A program made the position numbers and the translations under genes. A stretch of 54,312 nt of DNA from JANRLJ01 sp034437895 (GTDB lineage Bacteria > Chloroflexota > Anaerolineae > Aggregatilineales > Phototrophicaceae): positions 1-54,312 of the forward strand of contig DAOTTO010000418.1 of NCBI GenBank assembly GCA_034437895.1, in the 5' to 3' direction. This document shows positions 1-8,528 of this stretch, in pieces. A model generated the notes under the pieces. It searched no databases and was not told the DNA's origin. It saw only the letters and a program-made list of their open reading frames with translations. Position 1 is the stretch's first letter. Each line of letters begins with the position of its first letter.

Positions 1-270
1 TTCCATGTTAAAACAGCCGAATTTTCTCGGAATGTCTTGTTGACGCGCATCATGCAAGCCATCGCCCAAATGAGTATCGCCAGCAGCCAGCGAACTGCTG
101 GTGAACAACATGACGTGAGGGTTAAACGAGTCGAACGCGCCACTCGAATGCACCAAGGCATCTTAGACGCTATCAAAGCGCGTGACCCTGAATTGGCGCA
201 GCAGCGCATGTTTGAGCATTTGCTCTCAGTCGAAAATACGCTGCGCGGGGCTACTGTAGACGAAGAATAA
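1..270 (+). CDS. FadR/GntR-family transcriptional regulator, C-terminal part (left edge truncated)
   Basis: The frame is open from the first base of the window, so the gene starts upstream and only about 89 C-terminal residues are visible. The first visible residues (FHVKTAEFSRNVLLTRIMQAI) match the FH..ia..s.N.ll..l...i pattern of the FCD effector domain of FadR-type GntR regulators. A later helix (RATRMHQGILDAIKARD, then a run ending in HL) matches the H..i..Ai...D...A...m..H pattern that ends these domains and contributes metal or ligand histidines. The DNA-binding wHTH is not in the window. Family knowledge says such proteins are usually repressors answering to organic acids or sugar acids; its ligand cannot be read here. 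It may control the GH3 gene that follows 120 bases downstream, but that is inference. Confidence 0.8.
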   Translation, partial: FHVKTAEFSRNVLLTRIMQAIAQMSIASSQRTAGEQHDVRVKRVERATRMHQGILDAIKARDPELAQQRMFEHLLSVENTLRGATVDEE

Positions 271-325
271 CATCCCCAAGCAAGTAAATCTGATTTTGCA
301 ACCCTACAGCGGATTATGCGAATCA

Positions 326-351
326 GAGAGGCTAGTTTTCTTTGGCCTCTC
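326..351 (+). terminator. Weak hairpin after the FadR-type gene
   Basis: A 7-bp perfect inverted repeat (GAGAGGC at 326-332 with GCCTCTC at 345-351, 12-base loop) lies between the regulator and the GH3 gene. Only a mixed T-rich tract (gataagtttcatttt) follows, so it is either a poor intrinsic terminator or a leader hairpin of the GH3 mRNA. Confidence 0.35.
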
Positions 352-390
352 GATAAGTTTCATTTTGAATAGAGGTATTTAAGGCGTAAC

Positions 391-2490
391 ATGAAAACAA
401 ACGCATTTGAATCACGCGCTCGTGAATTAGTCAGCCAGATGACTCTGGAAGAAAAAATCAGTCAGATGATGCACGATGCGCCTGCCATCGAGCGCTTAGA
501 TATTCCAGCGTACAACTGGTGGAATGAATGTTTGCACGGTGTAGGACGCTCAGGGGTCGCAACCGTATTCCCGCAAGCAATGGGATTAGCTGCGACATGG
601 AATGCAGCGCTTATTCATCAGGTTGCCACTGCTATTGCGGACGAAGCCCGCGCTAAACATCATGAATCTGTGCGTAATGGCGTGATTGAACAATATACAG
701 GGCTGACTTTCTGGGCACCCAACATCAATATTTTCCGCGATCCCCGCTGGGGGCGAGGACAGGAAACTTACGGTGAAGACCCTTTTCTTACGACTCAAAT
801 GGGTGTCGCTTTCGTCAAAGGGCTGCAAGGGGACGACCCCAACTACTTGAAAGTCGTCGCTACACCCAAACATTTTGCCGTCCACAGCGGCCCAGAACAA
901 ATTCGCGCTCAGTTTGATGTTCAACCCACTGAGCGTGATCTTTGGGAAACCTATCTCCCTGCGTTTGAAGCCTGTGTTCGGGATGGCGGAGCCGCATCAG
1001 TGATGGGCGCGTATAACCGGCTGTATGGCGATCCGTGCTGCGCCAGCCCTCTACTGCTTCAGCAAATTCTGCGTGACCGGTGGGGATTTGACGGCTTCGT
1101 TTTCGCAGACTGTGGCGCAGTTTATAACATCTACAAGTTTCATCAGGTTGTACCAACGGCTGCCGAAGCAGCGGCAATTGCTGTCAATGCTGGTTGCGAC
1201 ATGGATTGTGGAGATACATATCAGGCGCTCGGTGAAGCAGTTGCAAAGGGTTTAATTGATGAAGCGACTATTGACCGCGCCCTCGTTCGTGCTTTTACAG
1301 GTCGCTATCGTCTTGGTATGTTTGACCCGCCAGAACAAGTCGCTTATACCCAGATTCCGTACAGTGTGAACGATTCGCCGGAGCATCGTGCTTTAGCGCT
1401 CCAAACAGCCAGAGGGTCTCTTGTCTTGTTAAAGAACGAGAACCACTTACTGCCGTTGTCGAACATGGTGCGGCGCATCGCCGTTATCGGCCCCAACGCG
1501 CATGATCCAGAAGCACTGCTCGGCAACTATAATGGGTTTCCTTCACGCAGTGTTACTCCGCTGGAAGGTATTCGCGCAAAGGCAGCTTCAGGAACTGAAG
1601 TTACTTATACACAGGGATGCACCGTATTTGGCATTGATCTAGGCGGCATTGAGGAAGCAATATCACTGGCGAAAGCTGCGGATGTGGTGATCTTCGTGGG
1701 TGGTCTGTCACAAGCACTTGAAGGCGAAGAAGGTCAGAAGGAAGGCTTACCTGAAGGCTTAGTTAGTCAAGGAGATCGCTTGCGCCTCGACTTACCCGAT
1801 GTACAGGAAACACTGATGCAAGCAATTTATGTGACGGGTACACCGATTATTCTTGTGCTGCTTAACGGGAGCGCTGTGGCGATTAACTGGGCGCATGAGC
1901 ATGTACCTGCCATCATCGAAGCATGGTATCCGGGGGAAGAAGGCGGCACGGCAATCGCAGAAGCGCTGTTTGGTAATTATAACCCCGGCGGCAAACTGCC
2001 TGTGACTTTCTACAAATCCGTAAACGACCTTCCTGCGTTTGAAGACTATCACATGGAAGGCCGGACGTATCGCTATTTCACAGGCGAGCCTTTATACCCA
2101 TTTGGGTATGGGTTAAGTTATACCCGCTTTAGCTACAGCAATATCGTGTCTGATAAAGCCCGGATTTCCGACGATGACACAGTGACTTTATCCGTAGATG
2201 TGACCAATGTCGGGGAACTAGACGGTGATGAAGTGGTTCAAGTTTATATCAGCGCGGAACGTCCTGGCTATCCCTTGCGGCAGCTCGCCGCCTTCCAGCG
2301 CATTCACATCACAGCAGAAACCTCTCAAAATGTGACTTTTTTGCTCACCCCCATGCAGTTTACACGGGTGTGTGAAGACGGCACTCGCGTTTTAGAGGAT
2401 GGCATGTTTAGGATTTCAGTCGGCGGTGGACAGCCAAAATGGTCAGAGGGGTTAGAAACTCAGCTAGAGATTAAAGTCAAAAGTCAATAA
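391..2490 (+). CDS. Glycoside hydrolase family 3, beta-xylosidase/beta-glucosidase type
   Basis: A cytoplasmic 699-residue GH3 enzyme with no signal peptide; it would remove terminal beta-linked xylose or glucose from imported oligosaccharides. Domain order: a TIM-barrel N-terminal domain (about 1-320), the alpha/beta sandwich domain (about 345-560), and a C-terminal fibronectin-III-like domain (about 600-695). The nucleophile is probably D240 in GFVFADCGAV, and the motif YNWWNECLHGVGRSG near residue 41 is typical of the bacterial beta-xylosidase branch. KHFAVHSGPE near 160 is the usual substrate-binding KH block. The start is supported by AAGGCG seven bases upstream. The mutarotase and xylulokinase genes elsewhere in the window would fit xylan-derived sugar use. 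The exact sugar specificity cannot be fixed from sequence. Confidence 0.92.
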   Translation: MKTNAFESRARELVSQMTLEEKISQMMHDAPAIERLDIPAYNWWNECLHGVGRSGVATVFPQAMGLAATWNAALIHQVATAIADEARAKHHESVRNGVIEQYTGLTFWAPNINIFRDPRWGRGQETYGEDPFLTTQMGVAFVKGLQGDDPNYLKVVATPKHFAVHSGPEQIRAQFDVQPTERDLWETYLPAFEACVRDGGAASVMGAYNRLYGDPCCASPLLLQQILRDRWGFDGFVFADCGAVYNIYKFHQVVPTAAEAAAIAVNAGCDMDCGDTYQALGEAVAKGLIDEATIDRALVRAFTGRYRLGMFDPPEQVAYTQIPYSVNDSPEHRALALQTARGSLVLLKNENHLLPLSNMVRRIAVIGPNAHDPEALLGNYNGFPSRSVTPLEGIRAKAASGTEVTYTQGCTVFGIDLGGIEEAISLAKAADVVIFVGGLSQALEGEEGQKEGLPEGLVSQGDRLRLDLPDVQETLMQAIYVTGTPIILVLLNGSAVAINWAHEHVPAIIEAWYPGEEGGTAIAEALFGNYNPGGKLPVTFYKSVNDLPAFEDYHMEGRTYRYFTGEPLYPFGYGLSYTRFSYSNIVSDKARISDDDTVTLSVDVTNVGELDGDEVVQVYISAERPGYPLRQLAAFQRIHITAETSQNVTFLLTPMQFTRVCEDGTRVLEDGMFRISVGGGQPKWSEGLETQLEIKVKSQ

Positions 2491-2513
2491 ATCAAAATAG
2501 GCAATTAGCCGAA

Positions 2514-2543
2514 AACTCGAACACGTTGTAGAGTGTTCGAGTT
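2514..2543. terminator. Strong bidirectional hairpin between GH3 gene and the phn operon end
   Basis: An 11-bp perfect inverted repeat (AACTCGAACAC at 2514-2524 with GTGTTCGAGTT at 2533-2543, 8-base loop) sits between two convergent genes. AAATCTTGTTT follows on the plus strand and TTTTCGG on the minus strand, so it can serve both directions. Confidence 0.7.
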
Positions 2544-2585
2544 AAATCTTGTTTAGGCCAAAACGCGAATTGATACAAGGGAGTA

Positions 2586-3245
2586 TCAACCATATTTTTC
2601 AACGAATTGGTCAATGTGATATAAATCATCAAAACGGGCTTCTAATGTCGCCCGATCCCAATCCCACCACGCGATTTGGAGCAGCTTTTCGATAGTTTTA
2701 TCGGGGAAGCGCTTACGCATCGGTTTCGCAGGAACACCCACAACAATCGTGTATGGATCAACATCTTTGGTCACGACGGCTCCAGAGCCAACAATCGCGC
2801 CTGTCCCGACAGTGACTCCCGGCATGACGATCACATTATGTCCCAACCAAGTGTCATGCCCGATAACGCATTTATGAGAACGTCGCCATTCAAAGAAATT
2901 GGCATCATCCTCGCCCAAACCGTACATTTTGCGCCGATACGTAATATGATGCAGGGTCACGCGTTCCATCGGATGATTGCCGGGATTGATCCGCACATGC
3001 GATGCGATATTGCTGAACTTACCAATCTCGGTATAGATAATCTGATTGTCGCCGACGACATAGCTATAGTCATCCAACATGGTTTCTACCAACCAACTAT
3101 TCGCGCCAACTTCCGTCCACTCACCAATATAGCAATCCTTGATGAAAACGCCATCATGAAATACCGGCTGCTCACCCAATGCCTGAGTCGCCATCGTCGC
3201 CCGATGATTTTCCGCCATATATTGCGAGATATAATGCAGCGTCAT
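2586..3245 (-). CDS. Hexapeptide-repeat acyltransferase of phosphonate loci
   Basis: A 219-residue left-handed beta-helix protein related to the hexapeptide-repeat transferases (chloramphenicol/serine acetyltransferase-like) that are a regular companion of C-P lyase genes. Hexapeptide turns are visible through the middle and in the late segment with VIGHDTWLGHNVIVMPGVTV, and VVGVPAKPMRKRF closes the domain as in CatB/LacA-like enzymes. The ATG at 3245 overlaps the phnM stop (ATGA), which is why this start is preferred to the longer frame beginning at 3296. Family knowledge suggests acyl transfer to a phosphonate or amino group; the substrate is not known. It is the last gene of the minus-strand phn operon and ends before a strong terminator. 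Confidence 0.85.
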   Translation of the reverse strand: MTLHYISQYMAENHRATMATQALGEQPVFHDGVFIKDCYIGEWTEVGANSWLVETMLDDYSYVVGDNQIIYTEIGKFSNIASHVRINPGNHPMERVTLHHITYRRKMYGLGEDDANFFEWRRSHKCVIGHDTWLGHNVIVMPGVTVGTGAIVGSGAVVTKDVDPYTIVVGVPAKPMRKRFPDKTIEKLLQIAWWDWDRATLEARFDDLYHIDQFVEKYG

Positions 3246-4435
3246 AATTCGACCTGTGGGGTTAACTGTGATAAACGCGCCATGTGTGCGTCCCAATAAA
3301 TGGGATGCCCATCGCGCAGCACGGCACGGATGCGCGGATGATCTTGCGCTTCTTCGACGAGTACAAGATCGGCATTCAGACCGACTTCAATCCGCCCACG
3401 ATCATTTAATCCAACCGCCGCCGCCGGATTTTGAGCAATTAACTTCACACTCTCATGCAGCGGCATCACGCCTTCCTGCGCCAGCTTAAACGCCGCTTGC
3501 AGCATCGCCGCTGGATAATAATCCGTCGCTAGAATATCCACCACACCCGCTTTAATAGCCTCTGTCGCGCTCAAGTTACCCGTATTGGAGCCGCCACGAT
3601 AAGCATTAGGCGCACCCATAATGGTGTGCATTCCGTGTTGGCGAGCATACTGCGCCGCTTCGTATGTGACCGGAAATTCGCTGATTGTCACGCCCATCTC
3701 ATGCATACGATCCACTTTTTCCCGTGTGTCGTCATCATGTGATGCTATTGGGATATTATGCTCGCGTGCGAGTCGGCATACGTCTGCCGCGACTTCCCAG
3801 TTGCGTGGGGTTTCAGCCACCTCTTCCATCCGTCCGAGCATCTGCTCTTTCGCTTTGTCTTCGAGCAGTTCACGCGAGATGCCAAGCCACTTTACCATAA
3901 AATCGATGTAGCGTTCCAAATTGGAATATTGCCCTTGTCCGGGTGTGTGATCCATCAGTGAAACCAGATCAACCAGTTTTTCATCCAGCAACCCTTCCAA
4001 AATGGGTGCTGTCTCCGGGTTGGTGATTTCAAAACGGGCATGAACACGAAAATCCACCATAAGCTGATCGCGCTGATTGTTGATAACACGGATAATCTGC
4101 GTTGCTTTTTCTTGTGTTCGCAGATCATTTTGATGCCAAGCGAAACCCACCGCAGCAAAAGCCGTCGTAATGCCTGTTCCCGCCAGTCGCTTATCCAATT
4201 CATACAGCGACAAATCCACCGGAAAAAACGCATTCGGACGCGGTTCAATGTCCCGTTCTAGCATATCGCCGTGTAAATCAATCACGCCGGGAACAAGTGT
4301 CAGACCGTTAGCGCTAAGACCAAGTCCGGGTACATTACCTTCGACAATAGCGGCAATTCGCCCCTTTTCAATATTAATCGCGCCGCGTTCCATGATACGA
4401 TCAGGCAGCACAATCTTTAAATCAGTCAACCACAT
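3242..4435 (-). CDS. phnM: Alpha-D-ribose 1-methylphosphonate 5-triphosphate diphosphatase
   Basis: PhnM is an amidohydrolase-fold enzyme that removes diphosphate from ribose 1-methylphosphonate 5-triphosphate, making the substrate of PhnJ. Seen in the sequence: the first metal motif HGD (about residues 55-57, in GVIDLHGDM), DHTPGQGQY in the middle, SHDDDTREK, GAPNAYRGGSNTGNLS and the closing ILATDYYPAAML block, all in the normal order for PhnM. The ATG at 4435 has AGGA nine bases upstream and overlaps the end of phnL by 14 bases; a TTG two codons earlier is less likely. It is followed by an ATGA overlap with the transferase. Length (397 residues) is ordinary. All expected metal-ligand blocks are present, so this step of the pathway looks functional. 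Confidence 0.95.
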   Translation of the reverse strand: MWLTDLKIVLPDRIMERGAINIEKGRIAAIVEGNVPGLGLSANGLTLVPGVIDLHGDMLERDIEPRPNAFFPVDLSLYELDKRLAGTGITTAFAAVGFAWHQNDLRTQEKATQIIRVINNQRDQLMVDFRVHARFEITNPETAPILEGLLDEKLVDLVSLMDHTPGQGQYSNLERYIDFMVKWLGISRELLEDKAKEQMLGRMEEVAETPRNWEVAADVCRLAREHNIPIASHDDDTREKVDRMHEMGVTISEFPVTYEAAQYARQHGMHTIMGAPNAYRGGSNTGNLSATEAIKAGVVDILATDYYPAAMLQAAFKLAQEGVMPLHESVKLIAQNPAAAVGLNDRGRIEVGLNADLVLVEEAQDHPRIRAVLRDGHPIYWDAHMARLSQLTPQVEL

Positions 4436-5129
4436 GCTCAATATCCTTTTGCGGCACTGTCAAGCGGATTTCATCGTCAATTAAGTGGTGAATGTCTTCA
4501 GGGTGATGGAACACGCCAATCATAGCCACATCTTGCATTTTCAATTCAGCTAAACGGGTTTGTAAAGATTGGCGGGTATTCGCATCTAATGAGGCTGTAG
4601 GTTCATCCAAGAGCAGCAGGCGGCGTGGCGCGATAAGGGCGCGAGCAAGATTCACCTTTTGCTGCTCGCCACCAGAGAATGTTGTCGGATACGCTGACCA
4701 CAACTCATGTTTGAGGCCAAATGAGGAAAGCATCCCCTTCGCCTGTTCAATCGCTTCATCCCACATCATCCCACCGTCGACAAGCGGTTCTGCAACAAGT
4801 TCTAATGCGCTCACACGCGGACGCGGACGCAAAAACTGCGTCACGAAGCCGAGTTCTTCCCGCCGCAGCAGCGCAATATCGACATCAGCGGCATGAGCCA
4901 AGTCAATCTCCCCTTGTGTGGAAGTGAATAAGGCTCTGCCCGATGTCGGAATATAGGTGCGATACAGGCAGCGCAGCAGCGATGATTTACCCACACCATT
5001 TGGTCCGCCGATAAGGATAAACTGCCCACTTTCCAACGTGAAAGTCAGGCTAGCGAAAACTTCAATCTCACGCTGGAGATGATCAATATAAAAACGCTTC
5101 GTGAGTGACTCCACTTGCAATAAGGGCAT
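4422..5129 (-). CDS. phnL: C-P lyase system ABC-type ATPase PhnL
   Basis: PhnL is an ABC-class ATPase that associates with the C-P lyase core rather than with a membrane permease. Walker A is GGPNGVGKSS (around residue 40), the signature is FSGGEQQKV (around 152), and Walker B is RLLLLDEPTASLD. The 235-residue length is normal for PhnL. It starts 12 bases after the phnK stop and overlaps the phnM start. Family knowledge: in E. coli the methylphosphonate pathway needs PhnI, G, H and L for the first nucleotide-coupling reaction, and PhnK and PhnL bind the core complex as a stacked dimer. Every nucleotide-binding motif is intact. Confidence 0.95.
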   Translation of the reverse strand: MPLLQVESLTKRFYIDHLQREIEVFASLTFTLESGQFILIGGPNGVGKSSLLRCLYRTYIPTSGRALFTSTQGEIDLAHAADVDIALLRREELGFVTQFLRPRPRVSALELVAEPLVDGGMMWDEAIEQAKGMLSSFGLKHELWSAYPTTFSGGEQQKVNLARALIAPRRLLLLDEPTASLDANTRQSLQTRLAELKMQDVAMIGVFHHPEDIHHLIDDEIRLTVPQKDIEHVVD

Positions 5130-5141
5130 TAGATTACTTTC

Positions 5142-5966
5142 TCACAATTTCGCATGAACCAACTGCTGCGTGTAGGCATCTTGCGGGTCTTCCAAAATCT
5201 GGTCGGTTAATCCCTGTTCAACCACCCGTCCGTGCCGCATTACCATGACACGATCAGCTAGGGTACGGATAACTCCGAGGTCGTGGGAGACTAAAACAAT
5301 CGTCATTTTGCGTTCCCGTTGCAGATGTTTGAGCGTATCCAGCACCAACGCCTGCACTGATACATCTAATCCAGTCGTTGGTTCGTCAAGCAGTAGAAGC
5401 GCTGGTTTTAGCGCCAACGCCTTCGCCAACTGCACCCGCTGCTGCATCCCGCCGGAAAGCACACGCGGCGGATCGTCCATACGATTGAGCGGAAACTCAG
5501 AAATCGCCAGCGAATCACGAGCGGCTTGTCTTAGGGTGGCAAACGTACGCTCTCCCGTGAGTAAAAGTCTTTCTGCGACATTGCCGCTGCTGGTAAAACG
5601 CATCCGCAAGCCGAGATGGGGATTTTGATAAACGACACCAATCGAGAGAATTTGTACTTCACGACGAGCGAAGCGATCTAAATCGTATAGATTTTTACCC
5701 GCAAGTGTCGGCGTATTCAACATGTACGCACCAGTGTCTGGCATCTCTTCCAGATTCAGCAATCGCAGCACCGTTGATTTGCCTGAACCCGACTCGCCCA
5801 CAATCCCTAACACTTCACCGGGATAGGCTTCGACATCCACCCCGGCAACCGCTTCAATCGAGCCATAGCGCTTGGTCAAGCCAGTTGCTCGCACCAATGG
5901 GGCTGTGGTGACTAGGCGTGGTGCATCAAAGGGTTGGGAGGACTGGTGGTTTGAGATAGCCAGCAT
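5142..5966 (-). CDS. phnK: C-P lyase system ABC-type ATPase PhnK
   Basis: A 274-residue ABC ATPase of the dipeptide-transporter-like branch that in E. coli docks on PhnJ in the core complex. Seen: Walker A GESGSGKST (around residue 56), signature LSGGMQQRV (around 169), Walker B LLLLDEPTTGLD and the switch histidine in LVSHDLGV. The N-terminus is about 25 residues longer than usual (a polar segment before LVRATGLTKRYG). The ATG at 5966 lies 41 bases inside the end of phnJ, a long overlap that suggests translational coupling. An internal start cannot be excluded, since the first 20 residues look dispensable. Because PhnK sits on PhnJ, its retention beside the cysteine-poor PhnJ implies that the complex still assembles (inference). 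Confidence 0.94.
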   Translation of the reverse strand: MLAISNHQSSQPFDAPRLVTTAPLVRATGLTKRYGSIEAVAGVDVEAYPGEVLGIVGESGSGKSTVLRLLNLEEMPDTGAYMLNTPTLAGKNLYDLDRFARREVQILSIGVVYQNPHLGLRMRFTSSGNVAERLLLTGERTFATLRQAARDSLAISEFPLNRMDDPPRVLSGGMQQRVQLAKALALKPALLLLDEPTTGLDVSVQALVLDTLKHLQRERKMTIVLVSHDLGVIRTLADRVMVMRHGRVVEQGLTDQILEDPQDAYTQQLVHAKL

Positions 5967-6864
5967 GATAGAAATTTCCTTGATCGTCGTAATAAGGTGA
6001 TGAGGTTTCGCCCGTATTCATCAATTTTTCCGCATAACCACTGTCCGAAAGTTCATATTGGGATGTGCCATCTTCCTGCGGCAGTTCGTTCATAAACTTA
6101 TTTTGAACGCCCGTAGTTTTGCAGACCCAACCCCGCTGATTTTCGACCTGAAATGGCACATCGCTAAATTCCAGTGGATACACATCGGTATAGGGTGGCA
6201 CAGCATACAAGCGTTTTTCACGTCCGGCGGAAAGTAGAGTCAAGTGCGCCGATTGATGCAATTTAGGGGTATCCCATCGCGGAATAGGACTGGGACTGAT
6301 GATATAGCGCCCGTTTACTAACGAAGGATAACTCGCGCCTTGAATATATTGCCGGTAGCGCACAAGCTGTTCATACAACAGCAGCCACATCTGCCCATAA
6401 TCGGAGTCGGCATGGAGTTGATGCGCTTTGGATATATCGGAAGTAACGCCACGCAGCGGTTCCGGATCGGGTACTTGCAGTACGAGCGCCTGCCCTTCCT
6501 GCATAATTTCTTCCGGGATACGATGACGACTTTGCAGCAGAGTCGCTTTTAGCGTACCGGTTGTCGTCTGCGATCCACTCATCCGCGTGATGAAACGGCG
6601 TAAGTTCGCCGCATTCACCGAGTCATCTGCACCCTGATCGATAACCTTAACCACACTTTCCGGCCCAACCAGACTGAGTGTGACTTGCAACCCGCCCGTC
6701 CCCCATCCCCGCGCAATCGGTAGTTCGCGGCTGGCATATGGCACTTGATAGCCGGGAATTGCAATCGCCTTCAACATGCGACGGCGCAGTTCACGCTTGG
6801 CATAGGCATCCATAAAGGCATAGCTGTAATCTTGGCGAGGCTGCGCCAAATCTTGAAGAGTCAT
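5926..6864 (-). CDS. phnJ: PhnJ C-P lyase homologue lacking the Fe-S and radical cysteines
   Basis: PhnJ normally cleaves the carbon-phosphorus bond of ribose 1-methylphosphonate 5-phosphate with a [4Fe-4S] cluster, S-adenosylmethionine and a cysteine thiyl radical. This protein aligns along its whole length: KAIAIPGYQVPYASRELP, GWGTGGLQVTLSLVG, VKVIDQGADDSVNA, TLLQSRHRIPEE, VNGRYIISPSPIPRWD, AGREKRLYAVPP. The motif region is continuous too (FSDVPFQVENQRG, then NELPQEDGT, then ELSDSGYAEK), yet where E. coli has C-x2-C, then CSDTDYC, here the positions are C248, T251, L272 and A278. C248 is the only cysteine in all 312 residues. The A278 codon is GCG and no frameshift is needed to explain the loss. 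The tail after 280 is about 30 residues with several Tyr. Start ATG overlaps the phnI stop. Either the enzyme uses other chemistry, or it is a structural pseudo-enzyme with another PhnJ elsewhere. Confidence 0.93.
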   Translation of the reverse strand: MTLQDLAQPRQDYSYAFMDAYAKRELRRRMLKAIAIPGYQVPYASRELPIARGWGTGGLQVTLSLVGPESVVKVIDQGADDSVNAANLRRFITRMSGSQTTTGTLKATLLQSRHRIPEEIMQEGQALVLQVPDPEPLRGVTSDISKAHQLHADSDYGQMWLLLYEQLVRYRQYIQGASYPSLVNGRYIISPSPIPRWDTPKLHQSAHLTLLSAGREKRLYAVPPYTDVYPLEFSDVPFQVENQRGWVCKTTGVQNKFMNELPQEDGTSQYELSDSGYAEKLMNTGETSSPYYDDQGNFYHAGYLKPPVLPTL

Positions 6865-7964
6865 GGCTGCACCTGCCTGATGGTTTCGAGTTCTTGTTGG
6901 GGCGGTTGATCGCCGCTGTAAAATGTCGAAATAACCTTTCGCACCGAGTCCATACTACTGGCGAAAGTGACATAATGCGGCAGTTTAAAGTGAATGCAAA
7001 AGCCCGAAGATTCCACCGGCTCGGTGTGATACATCACAAACTCTTCAGTATGCGCCGGATGCGGTTCGCGATTATTCATTTCCATATCGAGTGTTGATGC
7101 AGCGATGAGTTTAACTTCATTCCAGCCAAGTGTGGCGGCAAATCCAAGTTGATAACCCGCTTTGCCACTATCACCGCCGCTGCTAATGACCTCTGCTTGG
7201 CTGACGCGCACCCGTCCCGCACTGAACGCCTCACCCGTTACCGGATGTTTGAGTTCAACTTCGGCATAACCTAATCGCAATTCGTTCACAGTCGGATGAA
7301 TGAGACCGTACCCGCGCATACTGGCGTAACCAAGCGCCAACACGCCGCCTGTATCGGCACGCGCTAATGCTTGCAAACGGTGGGCGCGGGGCGCAGGGAA
7401 TAACACCGCATCCGTCGTGACATCAGGGATCATGACCGGATCAATTTGATTGGCCTCAATCGGCGGCAGTAATCCTTGTGAACGCTGCCAATCCGCAACG
7501 GCTGGATACGTTGACGGCGCAGGTAGCTCTGCCTGTGGCGCTGTAGCCTCATTATCTTCAGCCAACCCATCGAGAATGTCCAACCGCAGTAGGCGGTGGC
7601 TGTAATCCAAAGTAGGGCCAAGCACCTGCCCACCGGGAATATCTTTGAAGGCCGCTGATATGCGACGCACGGTCAGTACTTTATCCGCCGTAGCGGGAGC
7701 AGCATAGGCGATTCGCGGTTGGGTGGAGCGATAAGCACGCAGAAGTAAAACCGCTTCATAAAGATCCCCGCCTGTCTGCGCCAGCGCCAATGCTGCTAGT
7801 TCCGGCGCATAGAGCGAACCTTCCCCCATTACTTTGTCGAGCAAATAGGGAAGCTGCTCTTGAATTAATTGAATATTTTGCGGTGTGAGCTTGCCAACCA
7901 TCGCGTGATAAAATTGTTCGGCGTGTTGGATTGCGTCTTCTCCGCCACGTACTGCTACATACAT
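6861..7964 (-). CDS. phnI: C-P lyase core subunit PhnI (nucleosidase/transferase)
   Basis: PhnI with PhnG, PhnH and PhnL joins the phosphonate to the ribose of ATP and releases adenine; with PhnJ it also forms the active-site face. The 367 residues cover the family: MYVAVRGGEDAIQHAE at the start, the KDIPGGQVLGPTLDYSHRLLR block near 107, YGLIHPTVNELRLGY near 219, and the C-terminal GFCIHFKLPHYVTF. H325 and H330 keep the five-residue spacing of the E. coli histidine pair that binds zinc opposite the PhnJ active site. That site is therefore kept even though its PhnJ partner has lost the radical cysteines. AGGA lies upstream of the ATG; the gap to phnH is 18 bases and the stop overlaps phnJ. Confidence 0.95.
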   Translation of the reverse strand: MYVAVRGGEDAIQHAEQFYHAMVGKLTPQNIQLIQEQLPYLLDKVMGEGSLYAPELAALALAQTGGDLYEAVLLLRAYRSTQPRIAYAAPATADKVLTVRRISAAFKDIPGGQVLGPTLDYSHRLLRLDILDGLAEDNEATAPQAELPAPSTYPAVADWQRSQGLLPPIEANQIDPVMIPDVTTDAVLFPAPRAHRLQALARADTGGVLALGYASMRGYGLIHPTVNELRLGYAEVELKHPVTGEAFSAGRVRVSQAEVISSGGDSGKAGYQLGFAATLGWNEVKLIAASTLDMEMNNREPHPAHTEEFVMYHTEPVESSGFCIHFKLPHYVTFASSMDSVRKVISTFYSGDQPPQQELETIRQVQP

Positions 7965-7982
7965 CTGAATATCCTATGATGA

Positions 7983-8528
7983 TTACCCTAATTCGACACT
8001 CACGCTGCGCGGGAGGCCGACTACTTGTGCCCCATCCACGAAATACACATCCCAACCCAGCGGAAAGCGACAGGCCGCTCGACGCTGCTGCCAAAACGCT
8101 TCAGGAATGCCATTGATATGAAACGCTTGGTGACCACTGACACCGGGACCTTGAAGTGTAACCCGTAATCCGCTGCCCAATGTACAGCCAATAATAAGTG
8201 TAGCTGCTTCATCCGGGTAAAGCATCGTACCCATATTGGCACGTTGGATAAATTCCATGCTATTTTCATCAAGGGTCGGGTAAAAATGATAAGAAGCTTG
8301 TTCAACGGGCAGAGCTTTCGCGCCAGTATGTGCCAGTGTTGATTGAAGACTCTCTACCGTTGTGAAATAACTTGTTTCCAAATCGAGCAGGGTTTCGGCA
8401 ATTAAGGCAAAGTTGTTAGCAGTGGTGGGTAATCTATAAATGCGACCTGGATAACTTAACGCCCACATCAGCGCGAGAAAAGTTTCACGAGATTGTGCTT
8501 CAGCGGATGTATAAAGAGGATGCGTCAT
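7983..8528 (-). CDS. phnH: C-P lyase core subunit PhnH
   Basis: PhnH is a small core subunit (pseudo-PLP-fold dimer) needed for making ribose 1-methylphosphonate 5-triphosphate. The sequence shows the N-terminal S.ETFLALMWALSYPGRIY block, ALIAETLLDLETSYF, TLIIGCTLGSGLRVTLQGPG, and the closing FPLGWDVYFVDGAQVVGLPRSV, which is the RG.D....... .lPR signature with G replaced by W-preceded GWD. Length 181 residues is usual. The ATG at 8528 overlaps the phnG stop as ATGA, so the apparent TTG one codon earlier is not used. Confidence 0.94.
   Translation of the reverse strand: MTHPLYTSAEAQSRETFLALMWALSYPGRIYRLPTTANNFALIAETLLDLETSYFTTVESLQSTLAHTGAKALPVEQASYHFYPTLDENSMEFIQRANMGTMLYPDEAATLIIGCTLGSGLRVTLQGPGVSGHQAFHINGIPEAFWQQRRAACRFPLGWDVYFVDGAQVVGLPRSVSVELG

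Noticed and set aside
2676..3299. A 207-residue plus-strand open frame opposite the hexapeptide transferase
   Set aside because: It has no family features and lies fully opposite a well-supported gene; it is a reading-frame shadow.
6001..6140. A frameshift that would explain the lost PhnJ cysteines
   Set aside because: The flanking motifs on both sides are in the same frame and the surrounding residues match PhnJ without a gap, so substitution is the simpler reading.
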